NCBI RefSeq assembly: GCF_947179165.1
Contig: NC_077242.1
Location: forward strand, 40,928,097-40,992,096
DNA length: 64,000 nt
Origin: Solanum dulcamara
Taxonomy: Eukaryota > Streptophyta > Magnoliopsida > Solanales > Solanaceae
Direction of reading: 5' to 3'
The position numbers and the translations under genes are program-made. The notes under the pieces were generated by a model. The model did not search any database and was not told the origin of the DNA. It saw nothing but the letters and a program-made list of their open reading frames with translations. This document shows, one piece after another, positions 34,989 to 49,100 of the stretch (positions are counted from its first letter, which is position 1; each line of letters starts with the position of its first letter).

Positions 34989-37900
34989 TGTCACGATCCA
35001 ACCCCGTAGGCCACGACTGGGGTCCGACCGGGACCCCTGTACACCTAACTATAAAATATAAGAACTATACATATGATAACCTAGTGGGTAATAATGTTTT
35101 CATGTACATGTAGCCTTTTTCATTCGTATCATATCATGAAAGGCCACGCAAGCCAACAAGACTGCCATCACATAAAAATATTCATAACTGAACAAACTCA
35201 CAAACAACCCACATACACATGTCTACAGACCTCTACGAGTATTAACTGTATCATATGGAGGGATAGGGACCCCGTTGTATCCCTAAATAAACCAACATAT
35301 ATATCAAATGACCCGTATCAAAAGTTAGGCTCTAGAACAGTGGAGCGCTTCAAAATATCATTAAGTGGAAACCTGAAGATGGTGGATCTCTAAAATAAAC
35401 ATCTGTATGTGCAGGCATGAAATGCAGCCCCCCGGAGTATAGGGGTTCAGTACGATATATTTACTGAGTATATAAAGCATACATAAACACAACTGAGATA
35501 ACAACTGAAATAGGGGTGCAGGAAACAAGTATGACAGTTAATAGTTCACTATACCTGCATCTTATGAAAAGAGGGCATGTATATCATCCTCACATATCAC
35601 TCCCATCCCGCTGGGGGACTCGGTGTTACCATATCATCGTATACGACATCATACCATCGTATACGACATTATTTCACACATTACAAGTACATCACTATGT
35701 TTTTATATGTATGCCTATCTATCATATCCGACCCTTTAGTGAGGGTCTCGGTGAAAGAGTGGTGTACATATCGTACCGCACCCAACCCACTATGGGACTT
35801 TGTGCCATTATCATACAGTAAAATATACCGAAGAATGTTCGGCCCGATCCACAATTTAAAATAATGTTGAGGAATATACGGCCCGATCCATATTTTAAAA
35901 CACTATCGAGGAACGTACGACTCGATCTATATTTTAAATAAATGCCGAGGAACTTATGGCCTGATCCATAATTTCCCATTATATTATCACCTATATGTCT
36001 GGCCCGGGATGCGGTGATGAGCATCATCACATATAGCGTCATCGTATGCTATACTTCATTATATACGACATTTCATCCTTGTATACTTCATACATATATA
36101 TATATATAGCCTGCTCGGGACTTAGTAAATGAATAGTAAAGTTAGGCACGACTGTATTCCCGGCCCCTTTATGGGACTAGGAGGAAGATTGGTTACTGTG
36201 TGCATGAGTAGAGTAGTGAGAAACTATATGGAACTAAGTCATTATTTGAGACTCAATAAAATAATCAAGTGAACCTTCACCTAATGACCAGAGTAGTAAT
36301 CATCTTAAGTACCTTCTAAATATCGTTAAGAACCATATGAACTGGAGTTTCAGGAATTGTAGACATGTATCGAGGCAAGGTTAATCAACTTACAGAATTA
36401 GAGATGGTTGTCATCACAGAGACCTTAGGAATATGAGACTCGAGGGTAGTAGTTCAACTACTTTAAGAATTCTAACATCAAGTAGTAAATAAAAGTCACG
36501 AGTCATACTCGGAGCTTATGTCCACCTCATATCATATACCATTTCATTTATACTTAAGACATTCTTAAAGGAAGAAGAGACAGGCTTTACATATACTACT
36601 ATTCATGATCTAGAAGCCTTAAAAGGCAAAAACTCAACTATTACAGGATTCTTAACATCACAAAGTGAATAAAATCTATGAATTACACTTTCATTTTCAT
36701 GAGTGGAATCATCCCCATATTTCACATACAAACCATTCATAACTTATACCTAAGACATGCCAAAAGAAAAGAAGAATAACTCTACATACCTGTTATGAGT
36801 TACTAGCATCCAAGCTCGCTTCGTTACTTCTTTAACCTATTTAACACGAAAGTAATACTAGGGTTAGTGACCTTTGACTTTACAACTTGCAATTCTACCA
36901 CCAACTACCAATAGGAACCAATTCCTTATTCTCCTTTCTCGACTAGTCTCGACTAGTTTATTAATTAGTTACAAGTTAACAGAATTTAGGCAGCATCTCC
37001 TCTTTAACCTGCCCTATCTGAACTTTCAAGTTAACCCCCAAAAATTAGCATCCAACCAATAACAACAATCAGAAGCTCAAATACAATTAAAATATGGCAA
37101 CATTTCGCAATACAAGCATCCAACAACTCGCTTAAAACTATGATATCAAAATATGGTTTTTAGTCACTATTTCGTAAAACCTTTAACCTTACGGAATGGA
37201 GGGTCGTGTGGCTTCAAAAAGAAGAAAAAAATACTTATTTATACCATGTTCTATCCGTGAAACACACAATAAAAGCACTTGCAAGCGCAACACAACAACC
37301 ACAACACCCTACTCGACTTCGATTTAACTATGACAACCTTAGTTTAGTTTGTTTCTAACGCCAAGCATCCTTGTTCAATTTTTATACTTCCAACCATATA
37401 TAAGATGTTTAATACACTCCATATCCACACCATAAACTCCAAATTAAAAGAAAAACCCTTACCTTAGCCAAAATTGGCCAAAGCTTGCCAAAATTCGCCT
37501 CAGAAGTTCTTCTAGCGCGGCTGAAATATCGTGGCAGTTTGTTGTCTACTTGGTTCTTCTCCAAACCTTAACTTTAAATTATTAACACCCTCATAAAATT
37601 TCCAAATCCTTACCAAAACATGGGAGAAGATAACCAAGCTATACCTTGCTAAAACTTGTCTCGAAAGTTCTTTTAACATGCTGAAATTTAGCGGACTGCT
37701 TGTATCACTTCCTTACTGCCCCAAAATAAAATTTTACATTATAAAACACTGCTATATCACCATAGGATACCTTAAATAACTAATTCACGGAATGAAATCG
37801 GGCCTTACCTTGGTATCCCATCAAACCCGTAAGTCTCTCTCTAGTCTCTATGTTCTCTTTTCTTTTTTTGTTCCTTGTTTTGGATAAAGAATGACTCTAA

Positions 37901-38460
37901 GATTCATATAACATACATATATATATTTCCTTAGGAGGTTACATATGTCATCCCCTAAGTGTAACACATGTCACGCCCTTATTGGGCCACCTCAATCATG
38001 CAACCACCCCTAGGATGCCACATGGCAGTGGGGTCCACCCCCCAAGCAGGCAGGTGGGTCACCTCCTTGCTTTAGCTGTTGCCGTATGGAACTCCTCCTT
38101 CTTCCACATGGAATTCTCTCTTTGGTGCCATGTGTCATCCTCTTCTCTTCCTCATAGATTTGTAATCTCGTCTTACCTTAAAAATCCATGTAATCCCTGC
38201 TACGCAAGCTTGGTATGTACTCAAGTAGCTTAACTATGTAAGACTTCTAAGTTACGTAGGTAAGTCGAGTCCTATGACTCATTACTTGGCCTCAAACTTC
38301 TTCTGACTTCTCACTACCCTATTTTTAATCTCCCGTATTATGGGGTATCACATTCTCCCTTCCTTAGAATTCTTTGATAATATCGCATATTATTCGGCTC
38401 ATATGATAACTTTTAAGAAGCTTAAGAGATATTCCAAGCTCAAGAGTGTGGGGTGTAACA
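34989..38460 (-). repeat. Element B 3' LTR
   Basis: 3,472 bp, plus-strand ends TGTCACGATCC...GGGTGTAACA. Tandem units near 35,821-35,985 (GAGGAACGTACGGCCCGATCCATATTTTAAA type). TATA candidate on the minus strand within 37,914-37,927. Confidence 0.92.
35821..35985 (-). repeat. Tandem array in B 3' LTR
   Basis: Four degenerate units of about 40-44 bp containing CGAGGAACGTACGGCCCGATC, the reverse complement of the R1 and R3 array unit. Confidence 0.8.
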
Positions 38461-38475
38461 TCCTTCCCCCCTTCA
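38461..38475 (-). other. Element B polypurine tract
   Basis: The minus strand reads TGAAGGGGGGAAGGA next to the 3' LTR. Confidence 0.88.
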
Positions 38476-39519
38476 GAACATTCGTTCTCGAATGTTAATT
38501 AACCTTATGAGGTCTTACCAGGACTTTGGAAATTCTCTATACCATTTGTCATCTATACGCTTCCTACTCATCAACCCTATTGATGTAGGAGTTTAGATTA
38601 CCTATAGATGTAGGGAACCCATACGTATATTTTTTCTCTATATTTGTCTCATCACATGTTGTGATGGGAGACACGTCCTTAGTTCGCAACCTCAAAATTT
38701 TCCAACCCAAGATGACGATAGGTTGCTCCTTGTAGGATAACTTCTCTGTTATGTGGACCACATCCACAGAGACTAGTCTGCGAGGGTTACTTATATATTT
38801 ATGGAACATTGATTCATAAAAACTAATTATATTGCTTAAAATCGGATGGTAGGTCCAACTCATAGGTAACTTTGCCTATTCTACAAATGATCTGATAAGG
38901 ACCAATGTATCCCCTTCTTACCGAATTTTATTAAGCCTTTCCTTGGTGATGCTTTCACAAATACTCATTCATCCACTTCAACTCAAATGATCGACTTTGA
39001 CTATCTGCATATGACTTGTGTTAACTCTGGGCTGTTAATAGTTTTTCCTAAATAAGCTTTACTTCATCAATAACTTGCTGGATCCCTTCTGGGCCTATCC
39101 ATTAGTTGAAGGGAAAAATATCATACTAAGATTCACCTGTGTTCCCAATCCCTTCCAGAATAATCTCCAGCGGTTAGCTGTAACTTGAACTTCCCTGTCT
39201 GAGATAATAGATGGGGGAACTCCATAAAGTCTTACAATTTCCTCGCTATATCATATTGCATAATCCTCAACTGAATATGTGTTCCTTACTGGAAGAAAAT
39301 AGGTTGATTTTGTTAGCCTATCTACCATAACCTATATAAACTCATATTTCCATAGAATGCGAGGTCAACCTGTATTATAACCCACATTAACAACTTTCCA
39401 TTTCTGAGTCGGGATTTCAATCTCTTGTTGTAGGCTATCAAGCTTCTGATGCTCAAATTTTGTTTAAGCTATTGTACAATTCCTCTTAATTCAACTTGTA
39501 ACCCTTTAGACATGTTATC
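38476..39519 (-). pseudogene. Element B interior, 3' part with integrase C-terminal remnant
   Basis: The open frame 38,564-38,863 includes KLSYKEQPIVILGWKILRLR and TKDVSPI, equivalent to the R1 block KLSYEGQPIANLDRQ. Upstream (38,864-39,500, minus) the DNA translates in shifting frames to further integrase-like fragments with many stops. The remnant is the end of a Del-type integrase. The piece is separated from the rest of the B interior by R3 at 39,520. Confidence 0.75.
39515..39519. repeat. Target-site duplication of R3, left (TTATC)
   Basis: TTATC here and CTATC at 49,768-49,772, four of five bases alike, flanking exact LTR termini. Confidence 0.75.
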
Positions 39520-42500
39520 TGTTATATCCCATACTTTATCAAAATCGCCATATGATCCCTATTATCTATCATATTACCAAATAACTCTAAGGAAGGGAGG
39601 ATGTGATGCCCCATGATAATGAAGGTTGGAAATAGAGTTATAAGTATTTTGAAGCAGTTGGAGGCCAACTAACAAATCGTGGAACTCAAATTGCTTGTGT
39701 AAGCTACCGGCTTGGACGTCTTATATAACTAAGCTACTTGAGTACACGTCAAGCTTAAGTAGCAAGGAATACATAGGCTCTTAAAGTGAGATTAGATTAC
39801 AAAACCACGGAAGATAAATAAGGAGATGACGCACCTACTTGTACCAAGTAGGTGACAAGTAGGTGATGCACCTACTTAGGGTGGACCCCATGTTGCCACG
39901 TGGCAACTTTGGGTTGGAGGCATGGATGAGGTGTCACCCTAGGGGGATGCCATGTGTTACCTTCTAAAGGAGGGATATATATATGTGTACTATACTAAAA
40001 ATGTTTCATTTCTTCATCCTTTCACTTTGGAAAACTTAGAGAAACTAGAGAGAAGACTAGAGGCAGCCACAAATATTTCCAAGAAGAGGTAAGTCCTCTG
40101 ATTTCTTTCCTTAAGTTAGGTTTCTAAGGTATTCTTCAGTTAATCAACGGTGTTTACCAACATAAAAGTTATCTTTGGGGAAACAAGGAGGTTTTTGTTC
40201 TTGTTAACAAACCCGTTTTTTAAATGGGACTGCTGTTAGTAATACTAGTATAACTCCTTGTGTAAATCTTTGTTTCAAGTTATTCTAGATGTTTTGGAAA
40301 TATATTTCATAGGTATATAACTTTCATTTAGCCTCTAAAACCCAATTTTGCTTTTATCTGCTTGAAAAAGGGTGATGAAGTATAGGGGAAGTGCTGCGCA
40401 GATTTTGTTGGTATTTTGGGCATATCCTTTTGAACAAAATTGTTTTAGGGGTGATTATAGATTGTATGTGAATCTAATACACATGTATATAACTTTCATT
40501 GAGTTTAAAGATCCTCTTTCCCTCAATTACCCTTTCGAAACTAAGCGACAATACAAGACAGTAGGCTGTCCAGAATTCACGTGTTGATAGTTGTGGTGAG
40601 TTTTGGCCAATTTCGGGTAAGGTAAGGTATTTACTTTCAATTTGGAGGTTATGGTGTTTGTACTAAGTGTATTATATGTTGTTGAAGTTGCTGAAAATGT
40701 GAAAATATCATAGAAATGCTTGATGTTGGAAATAATCTAAAATTGAAGTGGTTATAGTTAAATTGTAGTCGAAATGAGGCATTGTGCATGTAGGGTGCTG
40801 TTGAATGTGTGTGGTGGTATGTTTCAAGGCCTTAATGTATTCTAAAAGAGGTTTGGTAGCTGCTGGTTGCGTCCACATGACCCTCCACTTCGTACGGTTA
40901 AAGGTTTTATAAAATAGAGACTAGAAACCCTATTTTGGATATCGTTACTTTGAGCGAGTTGTTTGGAGTTTGTATTGTGCAATGTTCATGTGAATTTATT
41001 ATATATATGCTGAAGGTTGTTATTGTTGGTTGGCTGTAGTCATTAGAGATATTATTGGAAATTCGGATAGGGCATGTTATAGAGGAACTGCTGCCCGATT
41101 TCCGGTAATGACTTAACTAACTAAAGAACTAGTCTAGAAGACGAGCAAGTAAATGAGTTCTATGAATACTCATGTGCAAATTAAGATGCTGAAAAGTCAA
41201 GGGTTGTTGATGTTCATATTTCTTCCGTGTTGAATAGGTTCAAAGGATGATGAGACGAAGGTGACAAAGAGTAACCCGTAAGAGGTATGTAAAGCTTGTC
41301 TCTCTTTTCTTCTGGGCAGGTCTTAGATTTAAGTGACAAATGATATGTGCATGAAGTATGGGGTAATTCTATTCATGAGCTCTGAACTTGATTCAAGATT
41401 CATAATTCGTGTTCACTTCTGAACGTTAAGACTCTTAGAGTAGTTAAGCTCCCATTCCTCAAGTCTTCTATATGCTGAAAAATAGTGTATGTCAAGTTTA
41501 TTGTTTCTATTGGCATGTCTTAGCCATAAGTGGTTGTTATAGGTAATGTGGGGATAGTTCTATTCTTAGAATCCCGAGCATGATTCGTTAATCCTAATCA
41601 CTTCTTGATGTTAGAACTCCCGCAATTGTTGATTTATGGTCTTGTAAGCCTTCTACGTGATATAAAATAATACACGTGAAGCCTATCACTCCCTTTTCTT
41701 GAAATGGCTTAATGTAAGTGAAACGATGTATAATATGAGTTAGAGAAAGTTCCATTTATAGGTTTTGGATGTGACTCATGACCTGTACTCACTTTTGAAT
41801 GATAAGGGTCTTAAAGAAGTTGAACTACAACCCTCGAGCCTTCTATAGGATGAATAGTGATAGAATGTGTAATCTCCTATACCTAAGGGCTCTTGAACAT
41901 AATTTTTGGTGATACCTGAGGGATGTTTGATATGTTATAGAGTTTTACGTGCACATATATGCATTGTTATGTGATATGTAGATCATGACGTCATTCTTCG
42001 CCACTATTAAATAATATATATGTATACGGATCGGGATGTCGTACCTCGACATTATCATACGATATACGGATCGGGCCATCGTACCTCGACATTATCATAC
42101 GATATATAGATTGGGCTATCATACCTCGGCATTATAATATGATACATAGATCGGGCCATCGTACCTCAGCATTATCATACGATATACAGATCGGGCCATT
42201 ATTCCTCTACATTATCATACGATATACGGATCGGGCCATCGTACCTCGGCATTATCATACGATATATGGATTGAGTCGTCGTTCCTCAGCATTATTACAT
42301 GATATATGGTTTGGGCCATCATTCCTCGGCATGTGCTTGGTATATACATGGATCGGGCTGTACAATCCACAGCGTTAATGGCATATATATGCCTATTATG
42401 ATAGATGATATATTTGTAACACTGAGTCCCCATGCGGGCCAGATATGGTATGTGATAATGGTATACATAACTTTATTTTGTGAGGTACAGGTATAGTACC

Positions 42501-43074
42501 CTATTAAATGTTATACTTGGTTTTCTGCATCCTTGTTTTAGTTGTTATCTCAGTTATGTTAGGCTTATATACTCAATACTTATGTCTTACTGACCCTATG
42601 TTCTCTATAGGGATGCATTTCATGCCCACAAGTACAGACACAGGTATTGGGAGTCTGCTAGTTTAGGATTCCACTCAGCCAATTTGGAAGGAGCTTCATT
42701 GATTCAGAGCCGTTGTAGTACCAAACTTCCTATGTAGGTATTTGTTTATTCAGGGGTACGGCGGGGGCTTTGTCCTGCCATATATTACTATTAATGTTCT
42801 TAGAGGTCTGTAGACCTATGTGTGCGTTATACGTGTAAGCTCTATTTAGTTATGCCTACATGATGTATTGTACATATTAAGGTACTATGGCAGCCTTGTC
42901 GTCTTGCATGCCTTTTTATGATAAGATACAAATGAAAGAGGCTACAGGTATGAAAATGCTAGGACCCACTGGGGTTCTTATGGATAGTTTTATATTGATC
43001 GTTACATCTGATAGATACGGATACGGGGTTCCAGGTCGGACCCCAATTATGGCCCACGGGGTTGGGTTATGACA
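39520..43074 (+). repeat. R3 5' LTR
   Basis: TGTTATATCCC...GGGTTGGGTTATGACA. Palindrome CACCTACTTGTACCAAGTAGGTG at 39,832-39,854 and a TATA candidate in GGGATATATATATG at 39,972-39,985. Confidence 0.92.
41971..42360 (+). repeat. 40-bp tandem array in R3 5' LTR (8-9 copies)
   Basis: Units at an exact 40-base spacing (42,021, 42,061, 42,101 ... 42,301), each close to GATATACGGATCGGGCCATC then GTACCTCGGCATTATCATAC. Open frames at 42,139-42,378 and on the other strand are produced by the repeat. Confidence 0.92.
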
Positions 43075-43078
43075 TAAG

Positions 43079-43090
43079 TGGTATCAGAGT
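43079..43090 (+). other. R3 primer-binding site
   Basis: TGGTATCAGAGT, four bases after the LTR; one-base variant of the initiator-Met site. Confidence 0.88.
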
Positions 43091-45300
43091 AGTTCGTTCT
43101 TGGAATATCTATAGACCATATCTAGTAGAGTCTCGTTTATCAGTGTGTTGCATGCTACATCTATAAAAAGAGGCTACAGGATATTTAGGATGTTACTTTG
43201 TTTCATATCTAAGATCATGCTATAGATCTGAGTCATAGAAAAACTCGTTATACTAACCTTGGATTTAACAGAAGGACGACATCAATGGAAGAAAGTGATT
43301 GACGATATTGGAAGTCACAAAGAATGCAGGTAAGAAAAGGAATAAAGGATATATGTTGGGAAAGGTATTGAAGTATGATTGAAATATAAAGTTGAAAACT
43401 GAAAGGAGAGTAGACAGGGAAGTGTAATAGATGTAGTTCGAAGCTGGACATACGAGGTAAGTCCATTATTTTTATACTATTATTGATATTGAAAGTCCTG
43501 TGTGGCTGCGATATGAGATGATATTGAAAGCCCTATGTGGCTGTGATTTGATATGAATATATATGTTGGCCCTGTGAGGCATTGTTGGTATTTCCTGCTT
43601 GCAGGTTTTAGGGATAGTTAAGAAATATAGAGGAAACTCTGCCAAAAGTTTCCCAGAACAGGTAAAGAGAATGAAACGTAGATTCTTAATGTCTTGGAAA
43701 TTGATACCAAGTTCCCTTAGTATGTTGAATTAAAGCAGGTACCCTCTAGTTCATCGATAAGAGGGACCCTTTTTACTTGGGGAATTTTATTTTGGGGAAG
43801 CAAAAGCCTATCTGAGCAGTAAGGTTCAGCCCAAGTTATCTTCAGTCGTAGTTTGCCTTAGACAAAAGCTCATGTTGAAGAGCAAGATGCCCAATGATGG
43901 AGTTTCATTTTTGGTTGAAAAGTACAGAACCCTCAACTATTATTAGAGTACTAGATAAGTTGTTCACAACTTAAGAATAAATCTATAGGAAGACCATGTG
44001 AGTCAAGCATTAAGGAGCACAGTGATGCTCATTGGATTCTAGTTCCCTTTTGGTGGTAATTAGAATATGTCCCAGGATAACACATTATTAGCCCTTCACC
44101 AACTAATTGAAGATGGAGTCTATGGCAGGAAATTCTAACAGAAGCACCCCAGATAGATGTCATGAACTGAATATGTAAGTATGCATTTAAAGGTGTGGTA
44201 CAACAATATAAGGACAGGATACAATACTAAGTTGGGAAAAGAAATTGGATGAATTTGAGACTGGACACAGAGACATAGAGTAAGGTATAAGAGGATAAAG
44301 GTATAAGTACCCCATTAAAGGGGGAAGCGGATAAAAGGAATGCAAGGGTGAGATAAAAGTAGTGGACACTACAATATATTAGACTTGGATGCTTAAACTT
44401 AACAAGATCCCTTGCTGAAATAAGTTAGTAAGGTCTAAAAGCCACCAATAATTGGATAGAAGCTAGGATAGTATCTAAGGTAGTGTTAAGAAGTTTTTGA
44501 CAAAACCCTGAATGACATAACGTTAGAAAGTAAATGTGCATGGAAAGGAAAGGGTACGACTAGGGAATAGTATCACTTAACTCAGGAGGTACTATAAAGG
44601 ATGACGATATGATGATGGATTAAAATCCAAGATGTTGTCTATGGAATTAGTCACGACTAATGTTGCAATAGATAAATAACCAAGGAAGGGGAACAGAAAA
44701 CCCCTATGATAGAAGATGAGAGATGCTAAGATGGGTTCAGCCAAACTACTGAAATGGGATTAGATTTAAGGGCAAGTAAGACATGGCCATAGTTGGACCA
44801 AAGAGTTATCCCACTATCAATTGTAGAATAAGAGAGGAAAAGGCAAGGTAACACATGAGACCTAGCGAGATGACGCTATGATATTTCTCAGGTCAAGTTG
44901 AGCACCTTTTTATATTCTCGTGAAGTTAAAGGATGACACGAGATAACATATTTAGAGGGTTATAAGATGGATAAGAAAATTGTGAAATAGTTTAACCAAG
45001 ATAAGCTTCTGGTTACTAAAAGATGGCAAACTTATATGCCAAATTCCTTCCGAATTATACTAGCTAATGATAGACAGAGCTCAAAGCGGCTATAAAGGTC
45101 ACTGTATGAATGAACTTTAGTACTAATTAGTAGCCAACCCTAAGGATTGGGAAAATAAGAAGAAACCCAAAGGGTAGAGTACCAGTTAAAGTATTCTCTA
45201 AGAAGTTGAGAAGTAATACATGAGGTCCCCACAGCTATTGTCTTGAATAAAGGAGCTTAATTTACAGCTAGCATTTAGATATAAGACCAAGAAGAAGTCA
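43091..45300 (+). other. R3 interior, unrecognised part
   Basis: Begins with the shared R-family leader. Around 44,305-44,410 it aligns with the DNA that precedes the 5S fragment in R1 and R2 (CCCCATTAAAGGGGGAAGCGGA, TGGATGCTTAAACTTAACAAGATCC) but continues without any 5S sequence. No clear coding domain. Confidence 0.65.
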
Positions 45301-45309
45301 GGAACATAG

Positions 45310-46070
45310 GTAGGTCTTAGTACCGCCTTTCACCCTCATAACTAATGAGCAGACTGAGCATACTACTTAAACGCTGGGATATATGCCGTGAGTTTGTGTT
45401 GTTAACTTTGAAGGTAGTTGGGATGGTCACCTACCACCTATCAAGTTTTCCTACAATAATAGCTTCCATCCCAACATCCAGAGGGCCCCATACAAGGCTT
45501 TATATGGCAGGACGTGTAAGTCCCATATTGATTGGGTTAATTTTGGAAAGACTAAACTTGCAGACCTAGTCCTAATTGAGCAAGCTATTAACTAGCAGCC
45601 TAGAGTCGGCAAAAATTACAAATGGATAATCGACGTTAATATTTATCACTCAAGTCGATGATTGGGTATTCTTAAAAGCATCATCCAGGAAGGGAATAAT
45701 AAGATTCGGCAAGAAAAGGAAACTTGGCCCAAACTACATTAGAACTTATCAAGTTGCTTGTAAGATAGACAAAGTTACTTGTAAATTGAATTTACCACCT
45801 GATTTGGAAGCCATATGTCCAGTCCATCAGATATGGATGCTTTGAAAATACACTGGTAATCCACCTAGAGTATGTCCCATAAATGATGTCCATGAAATGG
45901 AAGAGTTATCCTATGAGGAGCAACTTATCGCCATCTTAGATTGGTAAATTAGAAGGTTGAAAACTGAGGACATGACTTCCGTCAAAGAAGTGTGGCAAAA
46001 CAAAAAAAAGAGAGGGGATCACCTAAGAAGTCGAAAAAGAGATCGAGAAAAGATACTCGTACTTGTTCCC
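45310..46070 (+). pseudogene. R3 integrase C-terminal remnant (Del/Tekay type)
   Basis: Shifting frames give an AFHPHN-type block near 45,325, then fragments around 45,470-45,560 corresponding to the PFEALYGRR region of Del-type integrases. YQVACKIDKVTCKLNLPPDL and LEAICPVHQIWML are near 45,745-45,842, and MEELSYEEQLIAILDW, a stop, IRRLKTEDMTSVKEVWQN near 45,897-46,005. It is the longest integrase remnant in the R family here and shows the family derives from Del/Tekay-like elements. Not functional. Confidence 0.8.
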
Positions 46071-46185
46071 TATATCCAAGGGTAATCTGAACTCCTAAAT
46101 AGAGTAGATGGCGACTGTTATAGAGAACGCCCAAAATCTCCCTGAAACCCTATAAGACAAGTTAACATTCGAGGATGAATGTTAT

Positions 46186-46199
46186 AAAGGGGGGAAGGA
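46186..46199 (+). other. R3 polypurine tract
   Basis: AAAGGGGGGAAGGA immediately before the 3' LTR TGTTATATCCC. Confidence 0.92.
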
Positions 46200-49100
46200 T
46201 GTTATATCCCGTACTTCTATACCTTGAGACGTGTTCTTAAGCGTCTTGAAAATTATCATGTGATCTCTATTATCTATCACGTTACCAAATAACTCTAAGG
46301 AAGGGAGGATGTGATGCCCCGTGATAGTGAAGGTTGGAAATAGAGTTATAAGTATTTGAAAGGAGTTGGAGGACAACTAACAAATCGTGGAACTCGACTT
46401 GCTTGCGTAAGCTACCATCTTGGACATCTTATATAACTAAGATACTTGAGTACATGTCGAGCTTAAGTAGCAAGGAATACATAGTCTCTTAAAGTGAGAT
46501 GAGATTATGAAACCATGGAAGAGAAATAAGGAGACGATGCACCTACTTGAAGCAAGTTGGTGATGCACCTATTTGAAGTAAGTAGGTGACTCACCTACTT
46601 ATGGTAGACCCCATGCTGCCATGTGGCTGCATTGGGTTAGAGGAATGGATGAGGTGGAACCCTAGGGGGATTCCACGTGTCACCCCTAGGGGGCTGCCAG
46701 GTGTATCCTTCTAAAAGAGGGATATATACATATGTAATATGCTGAAAATGTTTCATTTCTTCATCCTTCTACTTTGGAAAACTTAGAGGCAGCCACAAAT
46801 TTTTCCAAGAAGAGCTAAGTCCTTCGATTTCATTCTGTAAGTTAAGTTTCTAAGGTATTCTTCAGTTAAGCAACAGTGTTTAACAACATAAAATTTATCG
46901 TTGGGGCAATGAGGAGGTTTTTGTTCTTGTTAACAAACCCATTATGGGACTGCTGTTAGTAATACTAGTATAACTCCTTGTGTAAAACTTCATTTCGAGT
47001 GATTCAAGATGTTTTGAAAAGCTATTTTATAGGTATATAACTTTAATTTAGACTCTAAAACCCACTTTTGCTTTTATATACTCGAAAAAGGGTGATGAAG
47101 TATAGGGGAGGTGCTGCCCAAATTTTGTTTTGGAAATCCTACAAAGACTGCTGTTGGTATTTTGAGCATATCGTTTTGTAAAAAAACTCTATAGGAGTGA
47201 TTAGAAATTGTATGTGACGCTAAGACACATGTATATAACTTTAATTGAGTTTAAAAATCCTTTTTCCCTTAATTACCCCTTTGAAACTAAGCAACATTAC
47301 AAGACAGTAGGCTGTCCAGAATTCACGTGTTGATAGTTTTGGCATGTTTTGGCCATTTTTAGGTAAGGTAAGGTATTTACTTTCAATTTAGAGGTTATGG
47401 TGTTGGTATGAAGTGTATTATATTTTTTGTAAGTTGATGGAAATGTGAAAATATCACAGAAATACTTGATGTTGGAAACAATCTAAAATTGAAGTCGTTA
47501 TAGTTAAATTATAGTCAAAATGAGGCATTGTGCATGTGGGGTACTGCTGAAGGTGTGTGGTGGTGTGTTGAAGGGCCTAAAAGTATTCTAAAAGAGGTTT
47601 GAGAGCTGTTGGTTTCAGCCACACGAATCTCCGCTTCGTACGGTTAAAGGTTTTACAAAATAGAGACTAAAAACCCTATTTGGATATCGTAACTTTGAGC
47701 AAGTCGTTTGGAGTTTGTATTGTGCAATGTTGATGTGAATTGCTTATATATATATATATATATATATGATGTAGGTTGTTGTTTTTGGTTGGCTGTAGTG
47801 ATTGGGGATGTTTTTGGAAATTTGGATAGGGCTTGTTATAGAGGAGGTGCTGCCCAATTTCCAGTAACAACTTAGCTAACTAAAGAACTAGTTGAGAAGA
47901 CGAATGAGGAAATGAGTTCTATGAATACTCGTGTGCAACTTAAGATGCTGAAAAGTCAGGGTTGTTGATATTCGTATTGCTTTCATGTTTAATAGGTTCA
48001 AAGGACGATGAGGCGAATGTGACAAAGAGTAACCCATAAGAGGTATGTAAAGCCCGTCTCTCTTTTTTTTTGGGCAAGTCTTAGATTTAAGTGACAAATG
48101 ATATGTGCATGAAGTCTGGGGTAATTCTATTCATGAGCTCTGAACTTGATTCAAGATTCATAATTCGTGTTCACTTCTGAACGTTAAGACTCTTAAAGTA
48201 GTTAAGCTCCCATTCCTCAAGTCTTCTATATGCTGAAAAGTAGTGTATGTAAAGCTTATTCTTTCTCTTGGCATGTTTTATCCATAAGTGGTTGTTATAG
48301 GTAATGTGGGGATAGTTCCATTCTTAGAACCCCGAGCATGACTCGTTAATCCTATTCACTTCTTGATGTTAGAACTCCTGCGATGGTTGAGTTATGGTCT
48401 AGTAAGCCGTCTACGTGATATAAAATAATACACGTGAAGCCTATCACTCCATTGTCTTGAAATGGCTTAATGTAAATGAAACGACGTATAATATGAGTTA
48501 GAGACAGTTCTATTTATAGGTTTTGGATGTGACTCATGACCTGTACTCACTTTTGAATGATAAGGGTCTTAAAGTAGTTGAACTACGACCCTCGAGCCTT
48601 CTATAGGCTGAATAGTGATGGAATGTGCAATCTCCTATACCTAGGGGCTCTTGAACATACTTTATGGTGATACCTAAGGGATGTTTGAAATGTTATTGAG
48701 TTTTACGTGCACGTATATGTGATATGTAGATCGGGTCATCGTTCCTCGACACTATTAAATGATATATATGCATACGAATTGGGCCGTTGTACCTCGGCAT
48801 TATCATATGATATACGGATCAGGCCGTCGTACCTCGACATTATCATACGATATATGGATCGGGTTGTCGTACCTCGGCATTATCATATGATATACGGATA
48901 AGGCCATCGTACCTCAGCATTATCATACGTTATACAGATTGGGCCATTGAACCTCAACATTATCATATGATATATAGATCAGACCATTATTCTTCGGCAT
49001 TATTACATGATATATGGACCGGGCCATCGTTCCTTGGCGTGTGCTTGCTATATACATGGATCGGGCTGTGGCATATATATGCCTATCATGATAGACGATG

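Noticed and set aside
41971..42360. CRISPR-like array
   Set aside because: Units are contiguous 40-bp tandem repeats with no distinct spacers, the sequence is plant nuclear, and the array lies inside an LTR.
47743..47767. (TA)n tract as a regulatory element
   Set aside because: Simple dinucleotide expansion in one LTR copy; the partner LTR has a short version at the same place.
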